A stretch of DNA of 64,000 bases from Oreocharis arfaki (Eukaryota > Chordata > Aves > Passeriformes > Paramythiidae): NCBI GenBank assembly GCA_013398015.1, contig VZRR01004510.1:423070-487069 (forward strand), read 5' to 3'. Below are positions 1-13,992 of the stretch, piece after piece. The first letter of the stretch is position 1; each line of letters opens with the position of its first letter. The notes below the pieces were generated by a model, which had not been told where the DNA came from, did not search any database, and was given only the letters and a program-made list of their open reading frames with translations. Made by a program: the position numbers and the translations under genes.

Positions 1-3000
1 AGCTCTCATTTTTCCCCAAAACACCAACGGAAGTGGTATATTTCCAAAGAGATTGGATGCATGAACCAAATTATTAAAAACACTTAAAAGTGCCCCAAAA
101 CTCTAAAAGGACTCCCAAGTGCTTTGTACTTGCTGGCACACATGCAATGCTTTCCCAAACAATTTTTTATTTCTTTATGAAAGTCATGTACTCTTCCTAC
201 ACATATGCTCACCCTTTCCTCCTGCTTTCAGTGTTAAATATGACATCCGAATCTTTGAAAATACACGTTATGTTATATAGGAGACAACTGTGTTCTGGAG
301 ACTTTCAAATCTGTATCTATCTAGGGCCTCCTCCAAAGAACAAGTAGCATGTAATGCTTCAAGGGATTTCCGAGGTCCTGCACTGACACGTGCCTGACCT
401 CGCTCTCCCTTGTACTCTGGAACTACACAGTCAAAAAAACCGGCAGGCTGATATTCCGCTGCCATTTGGCACTTACATATTGGAAACCTCATTTTATTTG
501 GGATTATGAAAAGACAAGCCACAAAGAGAGATGAAGTCCAACCTCTGAACCTGGTCATTTGCACCCAGCTTTAATGCAGATGTACCTGCAACCTGACGGT
601 AACACAAACTCGCTGAAAATCACAGACATAGCAAGAGCATCCTCCTCTGTAAACCATCCTCTCTCCATCTCAAGCTTTCCATAGGTTGGATGGCTAAACT
701 TAGTGGGAAGGGTGATGGAATGCAGCAGTTTCTTTAAAACCAACACTAAGAGACCAGAAAGAGACACAACTAGAATTTTAGTGGTGGAAACAAAAGAAAG
801 AACAAATGAAAAAAGAATTAAAAAAGGAAGAAGGGAGAGGGCAAGATATTTGCTCATCTCGTATTTAGAGCATAAGGGAACTTGGTCTTAACAGTGTAAA
901 TCAAATTAAACAGTTCAGGGATCCGGCTCAAAAAGCTGCCATTTTAATAAAAAGGGGGACAATTGGCAGGTTGTTTAAAAACCGTAGCTGCATTCTCGTA
1001 CCCTCTGCCTTCTCCTTTTCCCAACCCTTCCTCCCACACCACCAGCTGCCATCTCTAATTTACCTTGCCAAGCACTCACTCCAGAATTCCCTCCCAACCA
1101 CAGAGGACTGGAGGAATCTACAGAAAATAAACTGACAATAAATACGACTATATCACCTAAAGGGAGGAGGGGAAGCAACGAAAATTACCAAATTGTTGAC
1201 ACTGGTCAAGAAAACTTTCCCCTCTAAAATTTCAAAGAACACGAAGGCTGAACAGCAAAGGTTTCATTATGAATTCACTCAAAACTGGTTTTTTACAGAG
1301 TTCCTTCTCCCCCATCCCTTGATACAGGAGCTTATCCTTGTGCAATCATTAATGCTCAATGGCAGATAGGCTGCTGTTTCCCACTCCTGAAGAAACCCAT
1401 TTTATGACATGCAACATGAAGAACTGCTTCATTAATCAGATGGCTAAGTAGCTTCAGTAGAGTTGCTATAGGGAGGCAGGGTGACACTGTGGTGGGAAAA
1501 CTGGCTTTCTTTCCATCCCGATCATCATTTAAAGGGCCTCAGAATTTCCTCTAGCCTAAAAGGTTTATTGTTTTAATCCCTACCTGGGAGAATAACAAGG
1601 CTCCTCATAAAAATGTAGAAAGCAAGTCTGACTGCATGTGGGGAGAATGCGAAAGGGAAACAGCTGAAGAAGAGAAAGGATGGGAATAATATAGAGGGCT
1701 ACAAGAATATTTTCTTGCTGGGACTGAAAACATTAATACTGTTAAGGCTTATTTCACACACATTTTTTAAAAGAGTCAGATTTTTGCTGTCCATGATTCA
1801 ACTAAAACTAAACAGAAGCTTTCAAGTTTCCAATATTATCACCATTTTATCCACAGAAATCCAACTTTATCTGCCTTTCAGCGTCTTGGATCTTCTCCAC
1901 AAAAAGCCAGACACAGGCTAATAAAATGTAATAGTTTAAAGCAGCACTTTCTTGAGACTACGTAGCATACAGAAAATGAAATTTTTATACAATGAGACTG
2001 TAAGTATCCATCAGTCCTTTCATTCACCCTCTTGACATCTTGGAAGCAAACAATCCAGCCCTACTTATAAATCAAAAGTACATTTACTGAGGAAAGCATC
2101 CAGAAACATTATGAACTGACATAAGCAGCTCTCTAGGCACAGCAGCAAGGAACCTTTACCCCTGTCCAAAGGTGTTAACAATGCAGGACTAATGTAACAC
2201 AGCACTAACTGGATGGCCAAACACAGAGGCTTTGTTACACGCAGGAGGTTGCATTTTTGCCAACTTTTTCCAAATGTGCACCTAAGGAAAAATACTATCA
2301 AGTCCTTTTGAAGAATAAAAGGAAAGAAGAAAATGTTTTGTCCTAAATATTTTAAGGAAAATTGCTAACAAAGAGTGAAAGCTCCAAAGATTATTTATTT
2401 TTCTCGTAGGGTGGATTTTCCTCTGCTTAATTTAAGGGTAAAACATGAACTGGTCAGAGTACCGAAGTCTCACGTACCCAAATATCTTTTCTTTCAAATT
2501 TTTTTTTTAATATAGCTATGTGCTTCCTAAATACGGTTTTACCAGAGGTTTTAGTCAGTCTCATTCATTCTCAACCTTTACACAGATAAATTGGATCAAA
2601 ATGATTGTATTATATGCCTGTGCTTTATGCTATCAACTTTACTTTCCACCACTGCACCACTAAAGGAAGACTGTGGTCCTCATTTAAAGCTGCAAATTCA
2701 GATCAAATGGGAAAGTGTTAAATTCAGAAGAGCTTTTGGTCCATTAACTTCCATGCTGATTTGACACGCTCTGCAGTGCTTGGGCAACAGACTCTGCCAT
2801 ACAACGTATTCCTAAGCAAACAGTGCTTTGTGTCATAAACCATCTGGGGTGTCAGTTCCAAGGGCCACTCATCTGAACTCCTCTGATACACTTGGAAATG
2901 CTGAGGTGCAAAACAGAAACTTTTCCTCACCACAAAATATCTTTTGCAAGGGTAAGGGAGATGCCACCATGAGAGAAACGACAGAAGGCACAAAATTTTG

Positions 3001-6000
3001 GCAAAGGGTCTTGTTTTCATTATTCCCCTGAAGAAAACCACTGGACAAACAACCTTGCTAAAACACTGGGATTTTTCTAAGGTGCCAATAAAAGTGATAC
3101 CATTCATAATCTGGACAGTGCTCCCTTTCATATCAGAGCCTATAGTTGCAAAGCTAAGTGCCAAGCAGATGGTTGAAATCTGCTTTGTATAAAAAGCGTG
3201 TGTGCACACACTTTTTTTTTAGATGGAGTTCTTTGTATTCATATTCAGGCCTAGGTTCTAGCCATCAAAACACTGGCACTGAAGCAATCATTAGCTGCAC
3301 TTTAGACAACTGGCAGCTAAGGTATTCACAGTTCTCCACAAAATGTTCAGCTAATATCTCCCAGATGTATAATTAAGGCAAAAGATCATCTTATTAAATT
3401 GGTATCAGTGCTTTGGATGGCCTTTCAATAGACTGCACGCGTATGTAAAAAGCTATTGTATTTATCTTCTTTTTAAAATAATGCTCTGTTTGCTTTAAGT
3501 GTTTACAGAAGCTTTTAAAAATACAAGCTTCCATGTCAAACTCTACCCAAATAAAACAGCAGAAACTCTATTCATCTTGTTTGCATCTTTCTAAGACACA
3601 TCAAGCAGGAAATTCTGTAGATCATTTTAAGAGAAAGACTTTGTCTTTCTTATCTGATAACCATTTAGCTTATTTAAAAAAAAATGTAAGATAGGCTCAG
3701 CTGCACTACAGGAATCAGTTCCAGACAAATTGAACCTGCTCCTGCTACACTGGACAACTCATGGCTAGTCACCTCAGTCGCAGGTACTTCAGTCAACTCA
3801 TTTGTAAGTGGGGTGCTTATTACCACAAACAGCAAAACCAGAAATGCTTACCAGCATGGGGCTCTGCTGTCTGCCTGGGCTTCTCATGGAATCAGTGAAC
3901 AGGTGACAATAATTTGCCTGGTAACAAATTAACAGAGGTCACACTTTTGAAAACTCGGGTTATCAAACAATTGCATATTTGGAAGAAGACATTTTGGTGC
4001 AGCGGTCTCTCTACAGGCCTCGGTGGCCACAACTGGGAATTAGTACCTTAGGAAACACAGTTTCAAAACCAAGATTGATTTTGTGTGCAACGCCAAGTCC
4101 ACTAAGGTCTAGATGTTAGCTCTGGCATAATTCAGGTACATTTTCATCACAGCCATTCGGATCATTCTAATCTGCCAAGCATGCATGTTGTTTAGGAGAA
4201 ACAGATAGTTAACCTGTCGTCAAAGCACACCAACGCAGAACTCCTGAAATCCCCAGGTTTGCTGAAGCCTTCAGAAATCCTTCCTGATGCTTTAGAAACT
4301 CTGGGAGCATTGCAACCCATGGAAGTTTGCTGCAGATAAAGGAAAGTCAGGACTTTGCTCAGTGATCTCCTCATGAGTCACCATTTCATGCCATCGTGGT
4401 GTACTGGGGTGAAGAATACCAGCCTTTTTCATAGAGTTGAGCAGGACATTAATTAATTAGGCCTACATTTTTAGGACCTGACACTGAACTCCAGTGCTAC
4501 TGAGTTCAAACACACAGAATGAATGGGCACTTTTTTAAAGGATGCCTTGACTGGCCCTATCACAAAATAGGTCTTTGTGAACACACTGCTGAATAACTAC
4601 TACTGAAACACTATGCAACTGGCCTGATCATAATCCATTATCTTGAAAGTAACATCCCTCTTAAAAAGCTTATCAAAGAAAATAACTTAACAGCTCAGTC
4701 ATGATATTCATAGGCAACAGAGGTCAAATCCACCAAGGACTACTTCAGTTTACACCCATTTTCTCAACAGTGTGCAGTAAAAGATGCAACACACAGCTTA
4801 GATCGAAAGCTACCTGCAAACCTCAGCATTTCAGCTCTACTCGTACTGAGCGTGCAGTTGGAAACAAGAAAAAATCTGGCTAAAACAGATTAGACGAACT
4901 TTTAACGTGAATAAGAAAATAATTCCTCCCTTTTAATAACCCTGTATCATTTCCTTCATTTTGAATCTCATTTAAGAAGCAGATGTCGAACATTTGGGTA
5001 AGAATCACAATGCATTTTGTGTCCTGAAGCAGGGTTTTCTGCTTTTAGGCTGGTTGGCTGGTTTGCTCACTGCAGCTGTCTAGATTGCTACTTGCAGTGG
5101 AGTCTGTTCCTCACATTAATATTCTCCATGTGAACAATGTTTTCCTGGACTCCCCTCATGCCTGGTCCTTAGGTTATAAAACATCTGACAGCTCTGGTAC
5201 ATATGGCTGAAGACGTTAACTGTTCTCCAGGACCAAAGTTTACCTGTTAGTAGCACACACTGTTTCCCAAATTACTGCTTTAACACAGAGGGTGCTGCTG
5301 CCGGACTCCAGTTATCCAAACTCGCCTCCAAGTAAAGAGTTAGTTTAGAAGTGCACTCAGATAACTGGAGGGTCTACAGACAGTATTCCCTCCCAGCCCC
5401 CAACGATATGACGGTGGCTGCAAATATTTCTTTAATTTATATTATTAATTGTACTCCATAGTTCCTATTTTATATACTTAAGCGATTTGAATACTATAGT
5501 TCATCTTGCTAGAATGACATCTTCAGAAATTATAATTAGACAGAGAGAAGTCTGTGATTTGCAGTTCTTAGGATCTCAAGAAGGAAAAAGAGGGTGTCTC
5601 AAGGTTAAAAAACAGGACTAGCAGTGTCTCTACTTTTTAAACCTGCACATGCAAAAGATTTTGTGATAGCCTCACAAACCCTCAGTTTACTCATCTACAG
5701 GTTGAAGCTAATCTTGCTTCTCAACCTAAAAAGCACAGAAATCTTCATGATTTGTATATCGATGCTCACAAAATGCTCTGAATTCCTAATCAAAAGACTT
5801 TATAGGAAGTATGAATGTATTATTAATAATATCAGTACTTCTAACAGTAAAGCAACTTCTACATACATGCGTCTGGAAAAAATACAGAGTACACATACAC
5901 ATACATTGCTCAATTTATAAATTGTTAAGCATGGCTTCAGGACTGAAATCTCATTCATGAACCATGTTAGGGATCTCTTACCTACTCCCTGTTTCTGAAT

Positions 6001-8830
6001 TTTCCCCATACAAAGACACATTTATATTACTCTAAGCTCTAAGCACAAAGGCTGCTCTGTGGAATGGAAAGAAACCTTCTTTTTTGTGTTTGTACAGTGA
6101 CAAGCATAATGGGGTCCTGATTCAGGATGCCTGCACTCTACAAAAACACACTAAATCAATGACACTAATACACATGAAGACCATCCATAAAAGAGATGGC
6201 ATACTTGAGAGCGGCACAGCACTATCCCTATACTTTGCCTGGGTATTTCATGCAAACACCTAATGCGCATTCCCGAGTCACACAACTCATTTCAGACTTT
6301 AAGCAAGAACAGCAAAAGTGAGCAGAACTTACAAAACATAAGCAAAGGAGGAGAGCCTTCCACTGAGAAATTCTGCCAAATTCTAATCTCAGCTGCAAAA
6401 CCAGAATCAGGTCGATGTTCATGAGGTTTTGACAAAGATGAGAACCAGCAGCCTTGTTTAAAACACACCATAAATTTCTACTTCAGTGTCCAAAACCCAG
6501 GAGCAAAAGACAAATCAAAGCCTGAACCCGAAGAGAGAAATGTGTTTTCTGTGTCCCTGTTATATTCAAATTCAAAAGCCTAGATATTTTTAACAGACAT
6601 GGAAAAAAGAACTATTTGGCTTTACTCAGCAACTGCAGAAGGAAACTGTACCAAAAGAATAATGCTGCATGTTCTGTTTTCACTTGATTTCATTTAGCCT
6701 TTCAGTTCTATTCAGTTATGTTTCATTTAGCCTATTTTTTTTTTTTAAATAATCATCATATTTTGGTGATTCACATTTCACACCAGCACAGGAACAAGTC
6801 ATGTAAATACAACAAAGCAAAATGACCCAGTTCGTTAATAGACATGCCAAATGGGTAAGAACATCCTTCCCTCCGCCCTTACCAACCATCACCTTCCCAC
6901 ACATCCCATTTCTATCCAAAAAAGTGTCTGCCCCGGTGAGGCCACGGTATTGAAATTTAGGGATAAAACCCTAGGAACAGAAATCTGACTAAACCTTAGG
7001 AGAAAATGTTTTCAGTCTTGTTTTACAAAGTGAATGTAATGAGGACGCTAAGGGAATTTATCTGGAAACAGAAGACTTCTCTGCAGTCTAATAACAGCAC
7101 TCAGAACTACAGCTCCTCCCAGCACAAAGCTCTGCTGAAGTGCTTTAGTCCTAACTCAGGCAGGCCACCCCTAAAGGTGAGAGGACACCATATGCTTCTT
7201 GCCCTTCATTAAGCATTCTCTCTCTTAAATCAAGGAATACTTCCAAATTATAAAAATGGTGTGCAGAGATGCACTTCACTCTTTCAGACTGTGATGAATT
7301 TTAGCTTCATCACATTCTGTTGAAGTGCAGTCTCTTAAAGCACCCCAGCACAGAGACATTCCAAACCAGAGGGCAAACACAAATGGGTCTGTGCGGACGG
7401 GTGCACATGCTCCTGAGATTTTGGGAGGCTCGCTGTTTTAAATGGCAAAAAAAATTTGGGTGAAATATTTTCATGTAACTATGGTTTAAAAAGGGAATAA
7501 CAGCATTAAAAATTGTTTCGAACCACTAATATTTTCTTTACTTTCTGTCTTGTGCAATCTACTGAGCTAGCAATGGCGAGTAAGTCCAGCTTGCTGTCAG
7601 ACATATTACCTTTGGCCATGCCCAACCTCTGAGATGAATCAATGAAACCCGGGTCAGTTTTTTCATTCTCATATTCTTAAAACAATTAAGCCCAGCACCA
7701 AAGAAATGAAGAGGATGACAAACTGTGTGGGTTTCTCTTTACATGAACCACATTCCTAGGTTTTTTTTCTCTAGAGCTACAAAGGTCCATAAAGAACACT
7801 AGATGCAGACAATGCTCCTAACTACAAAAATAGCACATACCTCTCTCACAAGTTCCTCACCACTAAAAAGAATTTTGAGTATTCACATAAGAAAATTAAA
7901 TATCCATTCATTCTGCTTATATTTTTGCCCCCAAAAGTAACAGAATTATGTTACAACAGAAACAAATGAGTAGTTATAAGACTGTAATACAATCACAAAG
8001 ATAAATTAGCACTAAGGCAACATTTTATGGTATGTTTAGATAGAATAGCAGTCAGACACCCACATCCTAGAAAAAAAACAAAACCCAAAAAACTTAAGAC
8101 AGTCTATATGAACTTGAGAAAACATAAAACCAGAAGTGCATGGCAAAACAAAGTAAAATTATTATAGATCTCAAAAAGCATATGCCGATATGAATTTCAA
8201 TACTTGGTCTTTAAAAAACCAGAAGTATGAAAAGGACATCTAAACATAAATTTTAAAAAGAGCAAAATATAAATACAATTCCAGAATTGAGAAATGTTAC
8301 CTGATTAATCCCACAATACTTTTAAGGGAAACAAGGTCAATGTCATTTCAAACTTTCAAAGCGAGCCGCAAGCTTTTCCTCATTTTCACTTCAACCCTGA
8401 GTTCCACAAGTCAAAAATAATATCATCATGTTGGAATTTTTTTTTCTTTAAACGAGGTGACAAAAGGACAAGTTGAAGAGAAGTGCCAAGCCAGATCTAA
8501 ACCATGACATTGGAAAATGTTTGCCAATTTCTTTCAAAACAAACAGCTCCCCCAATACCATGGGAAGCACCTGAACTTCATACTAACATCTGATAATTCT
8601 AGCAAATGGAATTCAATGTTTCCTTCTTACTGTTTAAAACAACTAAATAAATTAATTTCACACCTATCCTGAAAAGACAGGCAGCTTCTCTGAATTACTA
8701 GTGTACACCTCACAATTTCCATTCACTTCTCACATTCTTTTCAAGTCCCATGGTCCCTGCAAGTAGTGCTCGCTCACCAAAATTATTCCAGAACCTTGTC
8801 TAAATTTGCTGTCTCCCAATAACTACCGCA
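1..8830. other. AT-rich noncoding DNA, no gene recognised
   Basis: Read on both strands, this stretch shows no coding exon that I recognise. Open frames are short, lie in all six frames and have no recognisable domains. The longest (about 161 codons, minus strand, 2724-3209) is within chance expectation for AT-rich DNA. The sequence contains scattered T and A homopolymer runs (for example near 2498-2509 and 6730-6745) and ordinary AT-rich unique DNA. It could be intron, 3' UTR or intergenic sequence; nothing visible decides between these. Confidence 0.6.
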
Positions 8831-8929
8831 CACAGAACTTCATGCTGTCACACGGACATGTGGGCACAGGAACAACTTTTGGAGACTCCTGGCTTCCCAG
8901 CTGGCATAGCTGGGCTCAGTGTGGAGGTG

Positions 8930-9180
8930 ACAAGTAGCGTCTCTCGAGCGGACGCTACGGCGCATTGGACTCCCCGCAGCACCTCTGGTGCCCAGCCCCA
9001 GCCCGGGCAACACCACTTGAAGCAAAGTAGCCCCTCTGGAGAGTGTGGGAGAACTGGGACAACACCATAACCCTCTGCAAAGGCGTGGGTGAAAACTTCA
9101 TGGTGGTGGTGTATTGACAAGGGGGCTGTGAGAGGAGATGGGAATGAGACAAACGCCGTCAACAAATCCCCGCCACCATT
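8930..9180. other. Small GC- and CpG-enriched patch of unknown role
   Basis: Within AT-rich surroundings this patch is clearly richer in G+C and holds a cluster of CpG dinucleotides (for example at 8939-8964 and around 9150-9172). Open frames appear in several frames on both strands, as expected where stop codons are rare. None looks like a protein I know. A perfect 8-bp inverted repeat (8934-8941 with 8951-8958) lies at its left end. It might be a minor CpG island, a noncoding exon or an enhancer core. Confidence 0.3.
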
Positions 9181-9189
9181 CACCCTTGC

Positions 9190-10195
9190 CTGATGGCCAG
9201 AGCCAGCCCAAAGCTCCAGAGAAAAACAGCCCGTTTCAAAAGTTCCGGAAGTTCTGGTTTAGGTAATACAGCAATATGACGAGAAGGATCTGCTTACTTT
9301 GCAGCCTTGTGGGTTTTAACATACTCATATACAACATAATTTCACCTTTTGTAGGAAGGAGACTTCACATGTTTTCCACGTTTGATAAAAAAACATAGAA
9401 ACTTTAAGAGGGAAAAACTTTTTGCTTTTAAGGATGCTACTTGTTAAACAACAAACTCCCTGCCATCATCAGAGAGGCACGACAGCTATTGATTAATTGC
9501 TGTAAGCACTTCTTTTCTCTTGACTACAGTAACAGAATTCACAGCCATTGAATATTTCCAGTGTGTATAGGTACAACACGACAACATGTTTTTCCCCTTA
9601 TACTTATGAGTTAATTATGCTATAACCAGGCCTGAACAAGAAATTAATACAATACAATAAAATAAAAAAGTTAAGAGGACGTCAGACTGACTTTTGCAAC
9701 AGTTGTGAAGGCACAGGTATCTCACACAAACGTGAAGTTACCCTGTATTTCAAGTCTAGTTTGAAAAGCATGTGAAGAAACTGTAACTGTACCTTGAGAG
9801 GAGACACTCTTTTTCCTGTATAAATATTGTTTAAAGTGTATTTTATACACCTACAGACATATCACATTGCACAGACAGATATTCCTATCCTATCAGGGAG
9901 CTTCATGTTTAAGTAACTCAACCAGATACTCAGTGCCTCCTAAATTATAAAGCCATAAATGCTTGTTAAAGCTCCCTGAGAAGTAGTAAATATTTTGTAA
10001 ACTACTTTCATATTTAAGATCTCTGGACAGAAAGAGACAGAAAAACAATTCCTCGCCTCTATAAAGGTACCAATCAAACACACTATGCACGTAAACACCG
10101 CAAGATGCTTGGTGGGAGACTGTGTATGTGTTCGTGCGTGTGTTAATTAACTCCTTGAATGCATACGATGAGCCAGCCACCCAGAATTAGTAATG
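9190..10195. other. AT-rich noncoding DNA, nothing specific seen
   Basis: No coding exon, RNA gene or recognisable repeat family was found here. The sequence is ordinary AT-rich unique DNA with a short GT-rich run near 10121-10142. Confidence 0.5.
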
Positions 10196-10199
10196 CCAA

Positions 10200-10530
10200 A
10201 CTCCCAATTTGATTCAAATGCAATGAATACAACAGTCGAACTGTGCAGGCTGGTGTGTCACTCATCAGCTCTCTCATTGGGGCTTTCGCCTTCCAAGACT
10301 AGCTCACAATTTCAGCAACTGGTAAATTATTGAGACGTTCATTAAAATCTGTAATCTGTAACAGTCAACTTCTTCCTAGCCAAGCAGAAGCACAACAAAT
10401 TAAATTAGTGCATGCAGGACATTAATGAATAGTCTGCAAACACATTAATTCCTTTGGACTTATCTCAGAAATAAAACTCTGTTAATTTTTGTCACTGCGA
10501 AAAACTACTATCTGCAGCTTTACACTGGCA
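10200..10530. promoter_or_regulatory. Candidate conserved noncoding element rich in TAAT/ATTA
   Basis: The block has many homeodomain core sites (TAAT/ATTA), including several within 10395-10460, lacks low-complexity runs and has no open frame of note. These features are usual for conserved developmental enhancers. Conservation itself cannot be seen from one sequence, so the enhancer role is inference. AT-rich neutral DNA can also carry many TAAT cores by chance. Confidence 0.25.
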
Positions 10531-11850
10531 CTCTATTTATTCTTCAAATCCCAGACCCCTAGAATCACAAACATAAGCAATGAAATCCTTTTCTCAAAAT
10601 GTCTCAATGAAGTTAAAAGCTATGCAGACCGATAGTAAAGCAACCTTTTAAATAAAAGAATAATCACTTTTACTTCTACAGGTAGATTTTGGGAGAGTGG
10701 GACATCATTCTGAGCAAGCCGTAATAGAAAGTTATTATTCTTTCTCCAAAATTCTCAGCAAATGCAGCAGAATAAAGCTTTTAGGGTAACTTTAGCTAAG
10801 AAAAGCACTTAGGAATACGCAAAGTTTCATTTTAAGAAAATGACTTCTCCATTTGACAGTGTTGGTACAACCCCAAAATAAATTCAGTGGGAGTCTGAAA
10901 TGACTCGTGCAGTGCAGCAGTGAAGCAGCTAAGTATATTTTTTTCCTCGCAGCAGAGGCTTGCTTTACATCCTTGAGCCTTTCCTTTCTACAAGCTATTC
11001 ACTAGAACAGAGAACGTTCTGAGAGCACACTACTGGTGACTGCCAATGTTGAACTTCTTCTACTGTCCCCATCCCCACTACTCCCATCTCTGCCTTTTGT
11101 CTTTTCTAGCTCTGCATTTTTATCCTACGGAGGCACTAACCTATCCTTCCTTCTTCTACAAGCAGTGCATACCACTTTACCTTGAACTGGCATGTTAAAA
11201 ATAAAAATGAAAAAAAGTAAAGGAAATTACGAAAAAGAGAAAGGATGTCACTCTGTCCAGATGCCTAGCATAGCCTCTCAGTCTACAGGGAAATGTAAAT
11301 ATGCAGTAATTAATTTGGGTTTAAGAACATTTCATACACTAGAGATATTGTTAAGCAGTCACTTTATCTATTTTTCATTAATCAGATTTTATTAAGACAC
11401 TAAAACTTTACGTTGGGCATTTCTGAGTTTTTATCATCTTTAAATTTCCCAGCTGTCTGCGATGGTTCTGGCCACATTGGCTCTACCCTTTCCTCAGTGA
11501 AATAAACTTTCTTTCTATTGTGGCCAGACTTGTTATATTTAAGTATAATGACCCAACTTTTTTTTTTTTTTTTTTTAAATAAAAGAGAAAAATCAAACAA
11601 CAAAAGACTCATTCTTTTCAAGACCTTTAGAGCCAATTCAGGGTGGCACAGGCGCTCAAACAGCACATCCAAGAAGTTACCCTTTCCCTGTGTAACACAT
11701 GGATTCCAGTTATAATTTCTACAACGTTGCTGCAAACATCATCCCCCTCATCATACGCATTCTGATGCTCCTCTCAATCAAGCAGCTGAACCACCACAAA
11801 CAGAAATAAAGGCATGCAAAGAACTTCTCGGGAAAGGACGAAAACCCTCA
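10531..11850. other. AT-rich noncoding DNA with a T-run
   Basis: No gene recognised. An 18-base T run lies at about 11559-11576. The sequence to its right, which would be the body of a minus-strand retrocopy, does not resemble a known element or gene, so it is treated as a simple homopolymer. Confidence 0.5.
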
Positions 11851-11960
11851 CGTTTTTGGCACGGTAATTAATTATACATGTTAATTCACAAAACCTACTG
11901 CAATTTACCAGTGATGCTGAATGAATTAATGAATGTTTATTCGTCTCATACTGAGGATCA
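11850..11960. promoter_or_regulatory. Candidate homeodomain-site cluster
   Basis: Several ATTA/TAAT cores are packed into about 100 bases (around 11866-11886 and 11921-11941), with a low density of homopolymers. This suggests, but does not prove, a conserved enhancer. There is no transcript evidence in the sequence. Confidence 0.2.
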
Positions 11961-13940
11961 TTTTCATTCTAAGTGTGTACCGTAAATTCCCCGTGCTAAT
12001 GGTCACAGACCCAGAAGAGAAGTCCTCTGAATTCAGCTCTCTTCAGCTGGGGTGACTGAAAGTTTCTGAAGTGTTCGCAGTTTACTGAGATACACTGAAA
12101 TATCACGGGAAAGACAATGGGGAAAAAGGAACAACCTCCTGAGAGACATACCTCCTGAGGATGCTCTGAGATCTGAACTGCAAACAACTTTGCCTGACAA
12201 ATCTTTACTTCCTTGTCATTTGCTATTCAAGTTTAAAAACGAATAGTGGGAGATGGATAATAGTAACAGAACTGAAGTGGGACATGCAGATGCCCCATTG
12301 CTGGACCCCAAGCGACTGCAGAAATGTGCTCCAAGAACTGTATTGACTGAGAATCCAAGAAAAGAACTTGCCATAAAAGTCTAAAAAACAATGATCTGTG
12401 CATCATGCATACACACACATCAACTCTGCAGGCATTTGTGTGTCTGAGGATCTCTGTGCAAGAGAAAGTGTGTCCTCGTGGCTGTTCCCTGACAAACACA
12501 CGTTTAACATGGACAGTGTCTGGGTCTGTGTATGTGTGTGTAACTATAGTCAAACACACACAATGTAAACAAATGGTAATGATTAACAAAGATACTGGTC
12601 TGTATCCCCAATTTCAACTGCAGAGGGAAAATTGTTTCAAAAAAAATTTTCAAAAAAATTGCATGTCCTGAGGTTTGTTTTTATTGCTTCCCATTATCTG
12701 CATGGCAAAAGGAGAGCAGCGTATTGATTATTCAACTAGAATGTTTACAAGAGCAAAGCTGGAATCTCTGAAAATGAAACATATGCCTAGGGGCAAAAAA
12801 AAGAGAAGAGAGTAGAGAAGCTCACTCTAAGGATGCTGGTTGCCCCAAATGATTTTTTTATATATAAAATTTATATAAATATCTATATTTCTAATGCAGA
12901 GAGACTTCAGCTAAAAAAAAAAGTTCCCCAACAGGAAAATGAAAGGACTTCATTCTGCTTCAGAGAGCTTACAAGCATTGTGTACATCACAAAGTTCAAA
13001 GAATAATCGAAATTGCTTACTTATAAATTTCTATATATAATCTTAGTGAAGTACATTAAATATTTGAATCTATTGATTGTATGAAAAAGACAAATACATG
13101 ATCATGATGACAAATACAGATCAAATTTGACATCAGAAACAGTAACAGTTTCCTCAGGTAGTTGAACTAAGTTAATACAGTGCACGTGAACAAAACCAAT
13201 TTTGTTCTATTACTGTAATGATAACAAACCAAAGGAAAACGCCAAGCATTCCAAGTATAGAAAATTAATTGCATTAAAGACAACCTTGGAGTAGAGCAAC
13301 CAAGCCAATTCGACTTTCTAGCAAGAAAGCGTTCTAGTTTCAGAACAAGGATTGAAAGTGTTAAAATAGTTCTTTTCTGCATTTCCAAATTCTACTTTTC
13401 TCCAATCTTTTAATTCAAGTGTTCTTTCCTGTCCTTCCTTTGCATGCGTGTTCCTCAGCCCACTTAAAATGTTTTTATCTTTCCTTCTTTTCTATGCCTT
13501 TACTATCAAATCCAGTAGGTTTGAACGATGAACAGCTTGACTTAGCATATTTTTAACCAGCTGGTCTAGCACCTAGCTTGTATTGCATAGTCAGATACAA
13601 CCAAATGTTTATACAGGAGGTAGCTTTCACAAAGATGAGAAAAACCTCAGTAACACGCATCCTGGCATTCTTTCATTTACTGCTTAGAAATGAAAGTTTG
13701 GATTGTTTACTGCAGCCGCACAAGGGGCAATTAATAACCTTTTAAAAAGAAGCCGGAGGGAAGGGATGCGGTACCATCAATGGACGTATGCACAAGCGCC
13801 TGAGAAAACGCTTCCAAACCTCGTAGGAGAACCAAATCATATGAAGTAAGTACTAAACTCTCGGAGGTCACAAGCCGTCACCAATGACAGCAAAAACTTA
13901 ATTCCAAGCAGGGAAAGCTCCTGCTTCGGGCAGGGGGAGA
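11961..13940. other. AT-rich noncoding DNA upstream or downstream of the CpG island
   Basis: No coding exon recognised. It includes an AT-rich run at about 12855-12893, a short CA/GT-rich patch near 12400-12560, and a strong splice-donor-like motif (AA followed by GTAAGT) at about 13845-13853, just outside the CpG island. Whether that donor is used cannot be judged from sequence alone. Confidence 0.45.
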
Positions 13941-13952
13941 TGGGCACATCTA

Positions 13953-13992
13953 CGTCATACCCGAAGCCCGCTCGTCATACCCAGACCCCGCT
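13953..13992. repeat. Two-copy 20-bp tandem repeat with CRE-like half-sites
   Basis: Two adjacent 20-bp units (13953-13972 and 13973-13992) share 17 of 20 positions. Each begins CGTCATACCC, and the first is preceded by TA, giving TACGTCA, an ATF/CREB-type half-site. The pair lies at the left edge of the CpG island, which would suit a proximal promoter element. The role is inferred. Confidence 0.7.

Noticed and set aside
2724..3209. 161-codon minus-strand open frame
   Set aside because: No recognised domain and cysteine-rich without pattern. Its length is within the chance maximum for six frames of 64 kb, and short open frames overlap it on the opposite strand.
12400..12560. CA/GT-rich patch as a microsatellite
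   Set aside because: Runs are short and broken; not a proper tandem array.
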